DNA of 64,000 nucleotides from Hydractinia symbiolongicarpus (GCF_029227915.1 NC_079879.1:16120001-16184000); one strand, 5' to 3'. Numbered from the stretch's first letter, positions 11,870 through 22,587 are shown. Numbers and translations are program-made. The notes: a model not told the origin generated them from the letters alone.

Positions 11870-12136
11870 ATGTCAAAAAAAGATTCAAAAATCAGAAACA
11901 AAGATTTGCCTTTTTTTCCGACCATACAACTGTCGCGCGCGCCAAATCCACCATCTCCCGATCCCTTCGGTAATGAAAGAATCAGATATGAAACAAGGCT
12001 TCAAGATTTGTTAAATAGGAATCAGCAGTTATCTGCTGAAAATGGCCAGTTGGTGGTAAAAATTGATGACTTAACGTCTCGGTTAAGTAAAGTTGAAGCT
12101 GAGTTTCAGACTTTTCGGGATAGGAAACATCTGTAA
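11870..12136 (+). CDS. coiled-coil N-terminal fragment of a transposon-like gene
   Basis: About 88 codons from ATG 11870 to the stop at 12134-12136. The first third is basic and low in complexity; residues from about 45 on (YETRLQDLLNRNQQLSAENG, then VKIDDLTSRLSKVEAEF) form clear heptads. The next recognisable coding block on the same strand (12350-12935) also begins with a coiled coil and belongs to a multicopy family, so this is probably its 5' part. No enzyme motif is seen. It may be a pseudogene remnant. Confidence 0.45.
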   Translation: MSKKDSKIRNKDLPFFPTIQLSRAPNPPSPDPFGNERIRYETRLQDLLNRNQQLSAENGQLVVKIDDLTSRLSKVEAEFQTFRDRKHL

Positions 12137-12349
12137 AAATCCTCAGGAAAAAAAAGGGTGGCAGTAAATAAAGATTTTGGATCGAGCGCTACAGAGGTTT
12201 GCTTAATAACGAGGTTTGATACAGATTTTAATTGGGTATTATGTGACACATGATGGTCACATCAAGTTTGTGAATTGTTTGGGGAATCTGAAGAGATTAC
12301 TCTTAAGAGAATTACGTGCCTAAAATGTTTTGGAATAGGTCGATTTTTA

Positions 12350-12935
12350 GGTCGATCTTCATTCACATTTGGAAAAGAGAATTGATGACCTAAGGGAACG
12401 CCGTGTTACTCTTGACGATTCCATTTTAGAATTGGAACTTAGGTGTAAGGTCCTTTAGACTAAGTGTGAAGAAACCATGGGACATCGGGAGAAGCAACTT
12501 CTCCAGTGCCTTGATGACATCAAGGATGCACGAAAAGCATACCATGGTAATGTATTTGTTGGCAATCATTGCAAAGTTCACGAACGATTTCTCTGTGTGT
12601 TTGGTTTATTTAGTCAGATTCAACCACTTCTTTTTTGTAAACGATTTTTAACCGATCCCGAGATGGATGCCTTACAGAGATTTTGTAATCCATTTGGTGA
12701 GGCCTTTCCAATGCTATTTCCCGAGGAGACTATTACACGCAAACTACATGGGTTAGTTTTTGATGTGCCACGATTTGCAAACATGCATCGGACTTTGGGA
12801 CTTTTGAGTGAGAGCTTGCACAACTCAGTCAATAAGGAAGTAAGACAGTTGTACGGGGTTCGAGATCAGGACCTGAAGCTAACGTTGATACTGCAACGTC
12901 AGGAATTGTGGAGCAAGGCCAATAGGAAGCTTTAG
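12350..12935 (+). pseudogene. C-terminal module of a multicopy transposon-like protein (YHG...GNxC...SES type)
   Basis: The frame ending at 12935 reads upstream through a TAG (near 12458) into a coiled coil (KRIDDLRERRVTLDDSILEL). Then come ARKAYHGNVFVGNHCK (about 12530-12580), a helical block (DALQRFCNPFGEAFPMLFP) and HGLVFDVPRFANMHRTLG...SESLHNSVNKEVRQLYG. I recall this layout (coiled coil, Y(H/Y)GG.F.GN.C, K.H...YHV..F, G...SEQ.GES.H) from multicopy, probably transposon-derived, proteins of cnidarians and fishes. Its function is unknown to me. The internal stop and missing upstream exons mean this copy is broken. Confidence 0.5.
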
Positions 12936-13099
12936 ATAGGGGTAGAGCGTGCGTGTGTTCTTTGCAGGGGGAACGGACAGAAAAGTTTTTATAGGAAGGG
13001 TAAGTGTCCTTATTGTGTGTAAATAATAAATGTGTAAATTTATGTTCATGTTTATATTTTATTTAAATGTATATACTGTATATATAAATTAAGAGAGTT

Positions 13100-13395
13100 A
13101 ATATATATCTATTTATATATCATGAAAGATAGTTACGATGATGTAGTTTTTATTCCCTTTAGTTCCATTAAACAAGTTCAGTTCCTTTTACAAAGTTTAG
13201 AATTAGTATTACGATCAAAGTTTTCTACAAACAGTAAGTGATTTCTACGCTATAAATCCATCTGAAGATATATTTATTTTATATCATAAAAGATAGTTAC
13301 AATGATGTAGATTGTATTCTCTTTAGTTCCAGTAAACAAGTTCAGTTCCTTTTACAAAGTTTAGAATTAGTATTATGATCTTCAAAGTATTCTGC
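13100..13395 (+). repeat. two-unit direct duplication, about 164-bp period
   Basis: The sequence from about 13120 (ATGAAAGATAGTTACGATGA, then TTCCATTAAACAAGTTCAG and TTTACAAAGTTTAGAATTAG) recurs from about 13283 with a few substitutions. No coding potential. Confidence 0.75.
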
Positions 13396-13639
13396 ACAAG
13401 GTAACACTATAAATCCATTGTCTGGCTCACTGTTGCTTTTGTACTTGCAAATACTGTCTCTTTATAATCTAGAAATAATTAGACTCTCTTATTTTATGTT
13501 TAGATTTCTGCATGGAAGACTTCAAAGATTAAATTATTACAATGTATATATATTTAGATTGTATAAATTAAAAAATATTTTATTTACAAAATAGTTCTGT
13601 AAATTTTAGAAAAAATATATATTTTGTACACTATACAAG

Positions 13640-14295
13640 ACTAGTACTTTTTCGGACAATTTCGGTCATGTTATATTTTTAACTTAGGAACTTAAAAATG
13701 CCTCAGGATTAAAACAATTAGTTCTTTTCACCTGCTTTTCAATTAAATTTGTATGCAAAATAGCGTTTTTCACGTATTTGGTCCCAAAACGTCAATTCGG
13801 ACAGTTTTGGACGGATCATAATTTCATTAAAGGCACTCTAGACTAGAAACAATGAGCTTTCCAAAGCCAGCAAATGAACTTATAACAGTAACCGTGGTCC
13901 AAAGATTTCTAATAATTGGCCCAAAAAGGCCCAAAATATCAATTCGGACACTTTCGGACATATCATAATTTCATTTAGTACACTTTAGAATGTCTCAGGG
14001 CTAGAAACGATAAGGATACTCACCAAATTGAACCGACCTTTAAGTTGAAATATGGCTCTGTTAGCTGTTTTTCTTACATTTAGCTTATTTGGCCCCCAAA
14101 AAATACCTTTGGACGATTTCGGACAGTATAAAAATTTAGTTACTTTTATCCTGAATATTCCCTCTAACCTAAAACATCTTATCCTGGCCTAATTTTCCAG
14201 ATATTGTGGAAGAAGTCTCTTTAAGTTACGATTTTGGGGGCGTTTTTTGAAATTTTGGCCCAAATTAAGCAATTTCGGACAAATGTCCGAAAAAA
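13640..14295 (+). repeat. diverged satellite-like repeat, about 150-165-bp period, about five units
   Basis: TTCGGACA-type motifs recur at about 13651, 13796, 13944, 14108 and 14274. Each is followed by related text (CATAATTTCATT, then a run like CACTCTAGA...CTAGAAACA) and preceded by GGCCCAAAA-type text. The spacing of 145-165 bp and heavy divergence suggest an old tandem array. Confidence 0.6.
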
Positions 14296-14459
14296 AATTT
14301 TATTGCTAATATGGACAATTTATCCGAGATTGATATCCTTTTTACAGAATGGAAAAATCTTATTTCGTTCTTGAGATATCCTGTTTTTACTGACGGGGTA
14401 TATTGTTTTTTTCCGCAGGCCATTTTTGTCCGCGCTGAAACAGCCGAGCTATATGTTAT

Positions 14460-14863
14460 CTGAGTTCTGTTATTACTCCAGCTAAGTCGACAGTTTTATG
14501 CTAGCTAGTTTTAGGTGGTAGTGTAAGCCTAAGAACCCCAACATGTAAAAAAATAGTGATATATTAGGTACATAACCTCCACTTCTTTTTTGAAAAATCT
14601 CATTTCGTTTCTAGCTACGCTTAGCACCATCTTTAAAAAACAACAAAAACTCCATCTCCGTGCTCAATTTGAAACTTCGGGAGAAATAACCAGACAAAGT
14701 TACCGGGAAACACAGTCAAATTTGTCTCAATTTCATAGTGGGGGGAGAGTGCTAGATATTTTTTATGTATAGGGGCGGGACACGGAAATCCTATACAGCC
14801 TAATATTTGGCTTAATTAATGAGGAAATGGGCTCCGATACGCTCACTACGCTTTGCTCCGCAA
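14460..14863 (+). repeat. T element right end
   Basis: The right-hand module of the family: CAGCTAAGTCGACAGTTTTATGC, the text shared with 37690, 42630 and 43940, then the CCTATACAGCC...TTGGCTTAATTAATGAGG segment. It ends at CTCCGCAA (14856-14863). The next T element begins 15 bases later. Confidence 0.7.
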
Positions 14864-14886
14864 TTAATATAGAAAGTGTTGCGGAG

Positions 14887-15180
14887 AGGTTGCCAAGGCA
14901 AAAACATTAAGCACGGCCAAGGAAAGGGCACGGCCAAAGCCAGGCAAGGAAAACGGAAGAGGAATCAGCAAGGCAGGGGTAGGCAAGGTAGGGGTAGGCA
15001 AGGCAGGGGTAGGCAAGGCAGGGGTAGGCAAGGCAGGGGCAGGCTAGGCAGGGGTAGCTAAGACATGGAAGGCTCAGGCAAGGCATAGTGGGCAGGTACC
15101 AGAAAAGGTATAGGAACAGTAGGCAAAGGAACGGTCAGCGCTGGCAAGGCCAGGGAACGGCAAGGCAGGGGCAGGCACCT
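14887..15180 (+). repeat. GGCAAGGCAGGGGTA minisatellite of T element copy 1
   Basis: Units of about 15 bp (GGCAAGGCAGGGGTA and variants) are most regular at about 14970-15055 and degenerate outward. Equivalent arrays occur at the same position in copies at 38189, 40415, 44441 and 47159. Open frames through it are artefacts of the repeat. Confidence 0.85.
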
Positions 15181-15748
15181 TAATAGAAAATCTCCCCCCT
15201 ACAACTCAAAGATTGTGTATACTCAATATGTCTAAGCTATGTATCATATTAGGGCAGGAGTATAGAACATATTGAGGTGCGAATATTTCAAATTCAATGG
15301 CTCATAAAAAAGGTCTCAAATTTATATCAGGTCAATATACAGTGAATCATGTTAGCAGAATTATGTGCCAATACAAATATTTAAACTATCAGTCATAACG
15401 CTGAAAAAAGTATCATTTTTTGATAAATCTGAGATTAAAAATTAACTTGGTTCCAATGACAACAACATTAAAAAGTCAAAAATTAGAAATAATCAGAAAA
15501 GTCCACGAGAAAGGCAAAAACGTTTAGTAAAAAACGCCTAGCAGGTTTATCAACACAAAGCTTTTTACCATAAAGTGATAGATCTATTACAAAAACAAAG
15601 CATTTTTGGACTCTATAAATGAAAGTGATGAATGTACGCAATTCCCCCCTCTGCAACTCAAAAATTACCTATTATACTTAATATAGCTAATATCATATAC
15701 TTATGAATACCTGTTTGTTGTAGATGCAAGATAATTACATTTTTCCTA

Positions 15749-15816
15749 GCCCTGTCCAGGATTTGAGCCTGGATCTCTCATTTGCATGAGTGTCATAGCC
15801 ATTAGACCAACAGGGC
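15749..15816 (-). ncRNA. tRNA-like module with pol III A and B boxes
   Basis: On the minus strand a 7-bp acceptor stem (GCCCTGT/ACAGGGC), a D arm with an A-box match (TGGTCTAATGG), a CTCAT/ATGAG stem and a 5-bp T stem (CCAGG/CCTGG) with a B-box-like GGCTCAAATCC can be drawn over 68 nt. The anticodon loop is only 4 nt (GCAA), too short for a working tRNA. If the stem is opened, a GCA triplet is central, but the isotype cannot be assigned. Five copies in the window keep the same short loop, so it is ancestral to the repeat. No T-run terminator follows; a SINE-like pol III promoter is the likely role. Confidence 0.65.
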
Positions 15817-16589
15817 ATGAATATACATATATGAAAAACTTTACATGTGCATCTTATATATGCTCACATAGCCTTTTTACTAACTAGACAGGAGAATTTG
15901 GCGTTGAAATGTCTGGTTTAGTCACAAGTGACTCTAACACAGTGTTAAACGTTTGGTGTAGAGCGATTTATAAGTTTTGTAAACTGTGCCACACATTCAT
16001 GTGGAGCGCTTTAGTACAAGTACAGTATGCAGTATGTCATAAATTTTGTGAAGCACACACAACAGTAACATGTTTCAGGCGTAATATATTTTTCAAATAA
16101 TAACTTTTCTTCAAAAATACAGTTTATATGTTGTGCCCATCTTAGCGAATTTCTCAAAATGTTTCTTGCAAAACTTAAAAAGTGAATTTCAATCCAGGGT
16201 GAGCGCTTAGTATAGGTAAACAATGTTGCACATCCATATAGGTTTAATAACATTTGAAACAAAAAATTAGCGCAACTTTTGTTAAATAGAAACACAGGTA
16301 ACAGCTTGTTGTTAACACTGGGCTTAGTGATTTGTACAGATATACTGTTTCGCACATACGTTTCGGCATAAAACCCATTTCCAAAAAACTATCCTATCGT
16401 CGGTTCAAACAAACAGACAGTTAACAACCTGTTATTATCCTACGCACCTAAAACAATTTTACTTTGTGGAAAATTTTGTAACCCTTTAAAAATAAAAATA
16501 CAGTTTATAACCTGTTTACCCTCTCAAAGTAAAAAAAAACTGCAATATTTTATGGGAAAAGTTTCTGTGAAAGATCAAAAATTAATCGT

Positions 16590-17886
16590 GACATCATCTT
16601 TCATGATGGCGGCCAGAGCGGACGCAAGTTGGCTCTTGACAAAGATTCTTGTTGTTTTAATTATTGGTATACTTGTAAAGAAGCCACTGTTCACAAATAG
16701 TGAAGTTTTAACAAATCTAACACGAGTGGATGCTGCAATTTCTTTTGGTTGTTTATGGCAGTATCAAAAGAGGAGGAATTTAGCTTACGTAAAACGCAGT
16801 TTGTTTTTACCGCTACTTTTATTGATAGCAGGAGATATTGAAGCGTGCCCGGGACCACAAGCCGATGGAAATGTTGGTAGATTAACAGATTTTACTTTCA
16901 GAAAAGGAGTAAAGTTATTTCACCAAAACTGTAGAGGTTTGACAAATTGTTTACCAAATCTTACGGCTTTATTTTCGGGAGAGAAAAACTCAATTTTATC
17001 TCTCTCAGAGATACATATTGTACAAGAAAGCGATAACTTGTTTTGTATTCCGGGGTTCCAGTTTGTAGAAAAGAGACGAAAAACTGGCCTAGGAGGTGTT
17101 GCTATATACGTATCGGCGAATATAAACTGGAAACGGCGAGAAGACCTTGAATGTGAATTTTTAGAAAACATTTGGATCGAAATATGCCCGGAAAAAGCGA
17201 AACATTATCTAATTTGCTGTATGTACCGACCCCCAGACAATTCGCTTCACTTACACAAGAAGTGGAAAGAATATTTTCAATATACGCTTGAGACCGTTAA
17301 CGACCTATCGCTAGAAGTTATCATTATGGCCGACTTTAATGTTAACTATAAAAATAAAAATGATCATTCAGAATTTAAAGAGCTAATGGCTGTCCAGGGA
17401 TTTAAACAGTTGGTAACAGCGGCTACGAGAACAACAAGAGAATCAAGCACCCTTATAGATTTGATTTATACAAACAATCACTCGCTAATTCGTTCCACAA
17501 AAGTTATACCCTTGAGTATTGGCGATCACGATTGCGTCGCTTGCGTTCGAAGACACATTGGTCAAAAACTTCCACCAAAAGTAATTACTTGTCGTAATTA
17601 TACCAACTACAACCATGATGATTTTTTAAAAGAATTAAATAAACAAAATTGGAAGCATTTGTACACATTGACTGATGTAATTAGTGCGTGGAGTTATTTT
17701 AAAAATATTTTGTTAACCGTAATTGATAAACACGCGCCGCTCATACAAAAGAGAGTGGTTAGGTACGGAGGTTAGGAGACTTATGTCTCGGAGAGATACT
17801 GTCCTGAGGAAGACACAAAAATCAGGCAACAGTGCTGATTGGCGTCTTTATAAAAACCTAAAGAACCGATGCAATAACATGATAGG
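16590..17886 (+). mobile_element. LINE fragment (5' part, 3'-truncated) inserted in T element
   Basis: Comparison with the uninterrupted T copies near 41990 and 48410 shows text up to AAAATTAATC (about 16589) resuming near AACACATTTTCCAAAAAACC (from about 17890). The insert contains a non-LTR endonuclease ORF and the start of the region before the RT, but no RT. Retention of the 5' part and loss of the 3' part is the reverse of the usual 5' truncation of LINEs. Confidence 0.75.
16603..17775 (+). pseudogene. non-LTR retrotransposon apurinic-type endonuclease ORF, truncated
   Basis: The open frame runs from 16552, but its first 17 codons come from the host repeat; the element's own first methionine is near 16603. 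Numbered from 16552, the APE endonuclease motifs are HQNCRG (N126), SLSEIH (E153), YRPP (225-228), IIMADFN (D261, N263), TLIDLIYTN (D303) and IGDHD (D325, H326). The usual GDFN and SDH are ADFN and GDH here. Upstream, after a hydrophobic stretch, residues 94-102 read GDIEACPGP, close to the 2A consensus D(V/I)ExNPGP. The frame breaks near 17755; the next frame (to about 17886) continues the linker (EVRRLMSRRDTVLRKTQKSG) seen before the RT in CR1/L2-like elements. This copy is dead. Confidence 0.82.
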
Positions 17887-18059
17887 CTTAAACACATTTT
17901 CCAAAAAACCTTTATTGCAATTCAGTTTAAAAAAACACAGCGGAAACAGCCCGTTGTTACCCTTTCCAGTTAAAAATCAAACAGCAGTATATATAAGTTT
18001 ATTTTGCAAACAAGTTTTCATGACAGTAGGATAAAAAGCTCTTATTCCAAACTGAACAA

Positions 18060-18640
18060 AAACGTTGCTAGAGCCATATTGGTGTAAAGATCAGGTCAAG
18101 TTACAGAAACAGAAATTAGGAACATTATTTGTACATCTTGAGAAATTAAATAGGAAATAATGAATATAATTAAAGATTTTTTAATACCTGTTGACGATTG
18201 TATGAGAACCAGAATTTAAAAAGCCTCAGTAATAAGAAATGATGTTGAAAAATTTCCCTAGCTATATGTTATGTATATTGAAATAATTTTAGTTTCTGTA
18301 ACTTGAGCCACACTGGTATATGCTCAGCAGCAGGGTTAAAAAGTTTATTCCCCAACGTGCGTACAATATATATATATATATAGCTACAACCGCTACAAAA
18401 AATATGGCTCTCTATCCCCCCTCAATGTTAAAAACTGCTCTTTGTGGCTAAGCAACATAACCGATTACACGTGACATACCTTTATAAACATTGATCATGG
18501 GTAATAACGGAACGTACTATCTGTAAAATATCTGGCTAGCTATGTTCTTTTCCAGACTTTGCTAAACTTTTTGGTTCTTAGTTTGTGGTATAAAATTGCC
18601 AGGGGCAACACATTTTGTGGATGATTGTAGCTAGCTAGCT
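18060..18640 (+). repeat. conserved middle segment of T elements
   Basis: The text from AGATCAGGTCAAGTTACAGA through CACTGGTATATGCTCAGCAG and TACACGTGACATACC recurs at 5034-5480, 42220-42480, 43380-43700 and 48650-49130. It holds no ORF. It is shown separately because it is the best-conserved part shared by both 5' variants of the family. Confidence 0.75.
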
Positions 18641-18687
18641 AGAACAAGAGCTATATATGTGATGGGACATTCCTACAAAGTAGAATA

Positions 18688-18808
18688 CATGGAATCACAG
18701 TCCCAATATTTACTTGCAGAAATGGAGGTAAAAATATAAACAAACCAAGCAGACACCTTTTACCTCCATTTCTGCGCACGCAAAAAAACACGACAATGTG
18801 ATTGAGTG
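18688..18808. mobile_element. 121-bp TA-flanked palindromic MITE
   Basis: Flanked by TA on each side (18686-18687 and 18809-18810). The ends CATGGAATCACA and, inverted, CACTCAATCACA match at 9 of 12 positions. Inside is a perfect 18-bp inverted repeat (18716-18733 with 18758-18775, GCAGAAATGGAGGTAAAA). Uninterrupted T copies (GTAGAATTATCTCAC at 5573, 43671 and 49111) lack it. TA flanks suggest a mariner-type transposase in trans. Confidence 0.65.
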
Positions 18809-18894
18809 TATTATCTCACTCACTGTGTAGTATATGTAAAGCGAGCTAGCTATAGCCAGAAAATCTATTTCTTTGTAGTTAGTTTTATACTAGC

Positions 18895-19235
18895 CAGAAA
18901 TACATTCTACTACGCTCTACTACAGGCTACTACACTCTACTACAAGCTACTACAGACTACTACACTCTCCTACAGAGAAATACGCTCTACTACACTCTAC
19001 TACACGCTACTACACTCTACTACAGAGAAATACGCTTTACTACAGAGAAATACGCTCTACTACAGAGAAATACGCTCTACTACAGAGAAATACGCTCTAC
19101 TACACTCTACTACAGGCTACTACACTCTACTACAAAGAAATACGTTCTACTACGGCCTGCTACAGAAAATAACGTACTGCTACACATCGCTACGAAAAAT
19201 TACGCTTTACTACATTGTACTACAAGGAAAGAAAG
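18895..19235 (+). repeat. CTACTACA-type tandem repeat
   Basis: Units of 10-20 bp such as CTACTACACT and ACTACAGAGAAATACGCTCT repeat more than twenty times, becoming degenerate at the ends. The long open frame across it is a repeat artefact. Confidence 0.9.
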
Positions 19236-19349
19236 GGCTTGCTACACTTGACAACAGACATTGATGAGCCTCACTACAATGTGCTTTATGGAGAATAGCA
19301 CATCATTATCTCCACAATGCTTGAGAACGTACATAGGTCTAACGCATGT

Positions 19350-19653
19350 TACATTACTACTATTATTTACCCAGGATAGCCTCTTCAGTTCCTATTGGTA
19401 CTGCTATCAACGAGGGTCCTGCGAAGGGGGTCCTAGCGCATTTAAAGCTCCCATTTGAGCTACGAAAGTCGTGGAAGCACACCAATCGCTCAACTAGACA
19501 ACCGCCTAAGATATCAATCCTATTTTCATGCTGAGCGCTAAGCAGAAAGGATAGATTCACACTTTTTATAGTCTCTGGCATGACTCGGCCAGGGTTTGAA
19601 CCCAAGACCTCCCGCACTGAAAGCGAACGCTCTACCACAAGGCTATCAGTCGG
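19350..19653 (-). mobile_element. tRNA-derived SINE
   Basis: Read on the minus strand from about 19653, a tRNA-like head contains GTGGTAGAGCG (A-box area), CGCTTTCAGTGCGGGAGG and a perfect B box GGTTCAAACCC. It is followed by a body (GCTTAGCGCTCAGCATGA, then GGTTGTCTAGTTGAGCGATT) and a GGGTAAATAATAGTAG tail near 19360. I recall this head, body and GGGTAAATAAT tail from SINEs widespread in marine invertebrates. It is transcribed by pol III and mobilised by a partner LINE. The copy looks near full length. Confidence 0.8.
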
Positions 19654-19849
19654 TATGTTGAATACTATATCTCCTTCATATTCAGGAAGTAATACGTGGC
19701 AACTTACCGATATTTTTGACGTATAGGGGGGACGAGGCGCGGAAATTGAATAGAAATCCTATATACTCTCCACCGTACTTCCTTTTTCTTTTATATTTGG
19801 CTTATTTAATGTTGAAATGGAATCCGCTACGCTACACTGAGGACATTTG

Positions 19850-21086
19850 AATGTTGGATAGCTGAAATATATCATAAAGCAGGTTTGCTTGACGATAAAC
19901 CTAATGTGGATGATACAATCCCTGGACAAACCTATGGTCATGTCGTTCATACAGAGAATGATCCAATGAGGGATATGAAGATTCCCTTCTCTGGAGATCA
20001 GCTAACTCGTGTCCGTTTTGCTGGAGCCAAAGATTTGATATCTGGTGCACACACACCGACTGATTGATTAGAGCACTGTGGCCCATTTAAACCGGTAATG
20101 TGGCATACAAAGGCTTCATTGCTCCAGTATTGCTATGTTTTTTTTTTCAAATGAATTGACAAATGAACGGGGAACATTAATTTTTCAAGGAGAAATATAA
20201 TCGAAAAGATGCAACCCCTGCTAAAGTAATGAATTCATACGAAAGCAGTGCGGAGTTATTTTTAAGTGTCGGCACGTCATACATAATCGTTGCAGCAATG
20301 AAGTTTTTTGGCATGGAAACCATGACAGATAAACCTACAAAGCATGAATTTCCAAAAAATATTTCACATGCAAGTAATGATAAAAAAGAAGAGTATTTCA
20401 CACAAGTTACTCAATGTTTTATTCAGGAATACATATTACAAAAATATCAAAATATTCCAGATGATGAGGATTATTTGAAAAACTATTCTCTTTGTATTTC
20501 ATTTTTGACAGTCTTGGTTCTCCAATTAAAAGATACATCAAAAGAAGGTGATGGAGGAAGAAATTTAATAAATCAAAAAATTCTCCTTTCCGTTTTTAGA
20601 TCACTGGGATCATATAGCAAATATGCGATACAGATGTTTGTCAGTATAGCCCAAATTGAAGCAATGCTTCCACCTAGACTATCAGAACAATTTAAATAGG
20701 GCTTCTTTGTTAATTGAAGGGGAGGAGTTGGCTGTAATATGGAAGAGGATTTGGCACAAGAAGTCAGCAACAAATTGAGTAAAAACATTCTACAAAAGAT
20801 GGGTCCAAATAAAACCCTAGAATCAATCAGTAACGTATGCAAAGCTGTCAATGGTATAAAGCAGGTTGTTGAAAATTATGATCATCTGTTAGGATTCCAC
20901 AATGTTTCAACACAACATACAACTCGAGATTTGTTGAGTTACGAGAAGGAAATGGTTGAAGATCTGTTAGCAATAAAACCTTTCGATCATATTACAGGAC
21001 GGCTTCACTATTCATTCCAAAATGTAAAAAGATCTCCATTGAGATATTTGAACGTGGTTGAACATCATGCATGGCTAGCAATTTAA
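19850..21086 (+). pseudogene. DUF6589-type protein pseudogene
   Basis: Blocks read in order: [20 protein letters not shown] with [16 protein letters not shown] (about 19928-20040), LEHCGPFKPVMWHTKASLLQ (about 20068-20128), then after a 1-nt shift near 20192 one frame from about 20195 to 21086. That frame holds YALLTFL-like helices (YSLCISFLTVLVLQLKD), GGRNLINQKILLSVFRSLG, EAMLPPRLSEQF and LSKNILQKMGPNKTLESIS. The DUF6589 domain is known to me from multicopy cnidarian and fungal proteins and looks transposon-related; its activity is unknown. Two stops interrupt the frame, TAG at 20697 and TGA at 20715, both where the family has tryptophan. The gene ends tail to tail with the RecQ-like pseudogene, 380 bp away. 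Confidence 0.7.
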
Positions 21087-21089
21087 AAA

Positions 21090-21465
21090 TATATAATGAA
21101 TGATTGGGTAAAATTTTCTGTCAAATTTTCAAAAGCTTTTATATATATGTTTATTTATGTATATAATGTAAATATGTAATATTTGATTTTAACTATATAA
21201 GATGCTGTTGAATAAGTTCATATATTTCCAGAGCTATGTCTTCATCAAATATACCATAGCTAAGAAGATCTTTTTCGATGTTATTTTATCAATATTATCT
21301 ATTATTTTAGCATATGTGTTACCAGTGCGTATATCAGCAAACAATGTATCAGCTCTTGTGTTTAATTTATTGATCAATAATTCCAAGGCTGGCAGAAAAC
21401 CTTTGTCAATAAAGGGAGAAGGTTTCTTGATTTCTTTTGGTTTTCTACTTTACAAGGATAGAATT
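21090..21465. other. convergent intergenic gap
   Basis: AT-rich gap between the DUF6589 and RecQ-like pseudogenes. The 104-codon frame starting at 21202 has no motif and overlaps the RecQ C-terminus in antisense. Nothing else was seen. Confidence 0.4.
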
Positions 21466-22233
21466 TCACAGTTGCAAAAACACAATTCTTGTTTTGTGTG
21501 TTTGAAGCCAAAATAATTTCGTAAAAAAACTTCTTAAACAAGTTGTCAAGTCACAAAATTCTTTCATATGCTGGTCAACATTTTTTTTATTCGTTGAAAT
21601 GTCTGAATTATTGTAATACAATATTGCTTCTGCTGGTTGACCACGTCGGGCTGCCCGTCCAATTTCTTGAATGTACAATTCAATGTTGGACGGGGGAGAA
21701 ATATGTATAATCTTTATGGCAAATGGTGTGTTGACACCCATACCAAGTGCTGTAGTGGCAAAAATTATTCTTATTTTAGAGTTTTCATGTTTTATTTCTT
21801 CTAAAATAGTTGTTCTCATCAATTATGTTTGTGGTGAGTGATACTGACTAAAAAGTCGAGCAGATGGATGTTTTTTTATTATCAACATACTGGTCTTCAC
21901 CCAAAATTCTTTCAAACAATCTGTATGCATAGGCACAATATTTTAACTTTAAATAAATAATTGTCATAGGGTAGTTTTGTTTTTTGTGCTTTAACTCTGT
22001 TGCGATAGGTAGTAATATATCCTCATATCCTGCTAAACCTTTGCAATTACTCATTCTTATTTCTTTTTTTAAAAAAATGCTTTTACGATTTGGATTTGCT
22101 GTAACCACTTTTTTTTTTTAAATTACGTAATTTCGTGGGTGAAGCAGTTGCTGTCAAAGCTAACATGATACTGTGAGGGAAGAATGCTTGTAAAACTGAT
22201 AAGTTTTGAAATTCTGTACGAAATTCTTCACCC

Positions 22234-22489
22234 CTAGATATAACATACAGTAATTCATCAATTTTTTAGCTTAACTGTATTATGTGATAAATTTATATTA
22301 TTCAATTATTATAGCTATACATATACACATATTTTGTTTGTGAAACTTTTTCAAACGGATATATAATATATATTAGTTTGTTTATATATATTTAGTTGCA
22401 TATTATTTTTGTATATAATAGCTATGTATGTAGCTAGATTTTTGATATGTTATGTTTACAAAGAAAGCTAGCTTGCTAGCTATACTTAC
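22234..22489 (-). other. intron in RecQ-like pseudogene
   Basis: Donor GTAAGT directly after ...GAATTATG and acceptor TATATCTAG before GGGTGAAGAA. The split codon becomes TGG and the frame continues into the conserved GEEFRTEF block. Confidence 0.75.
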
Positions 22490-22587
22490 CATAATTCCAC
22501 ACAATGCGCGTCGTCTATCACACAAGCCACAACATTTTCCTCATAAATTTTTGATCTTAATATTTTCCTTCCCTGATCTGATAACAG

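Larger units (their letters stand above)
14869..19834 (+). mobile_element. T element copy 1, interrupted by four insertions or expansions
   Basis: It starts ATATAGAAAGTG then TTGCGGAG (14879-14886). The order matches other copies: minisatellite (14887-15175), conserved 15180-15700 text, tRNA-like module (15749-15816), the 15830-16590 segment, 17890-18640, an AGCTAGC-rich part, then the CTATATACTCTCC...TTGGCTTATTTAATG right-end text ending at about 19834 without CTCCGCAA. Relative to uninterrupted copies (40400-43086, 47144-49917) it holds a LINE fragment, a MITE, a CTACTACA array and a SINE. No protein of its own was found, so it is non-autonomous. Confidence 0.75.

Noticed and set aside
14876-15061. 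Arg/Gly-rich frame (GRGRQ repeats)
   Set aside because: Translation of the GGCAAGGCAGGGGTA minisatellite; the same occurs as proline-rich frames on minus in other T copies.
15749-15816. Functional tRNA gene
   Set aside because: Anticodon loop is 4 nt in all five copies and no T-run terminator follows; better read as a tRNA-derived repeat module.
18806-19264. 152-codon open frame
   Set aside because: It reads through the CTACTACA tandem repeat; periodic residues only.
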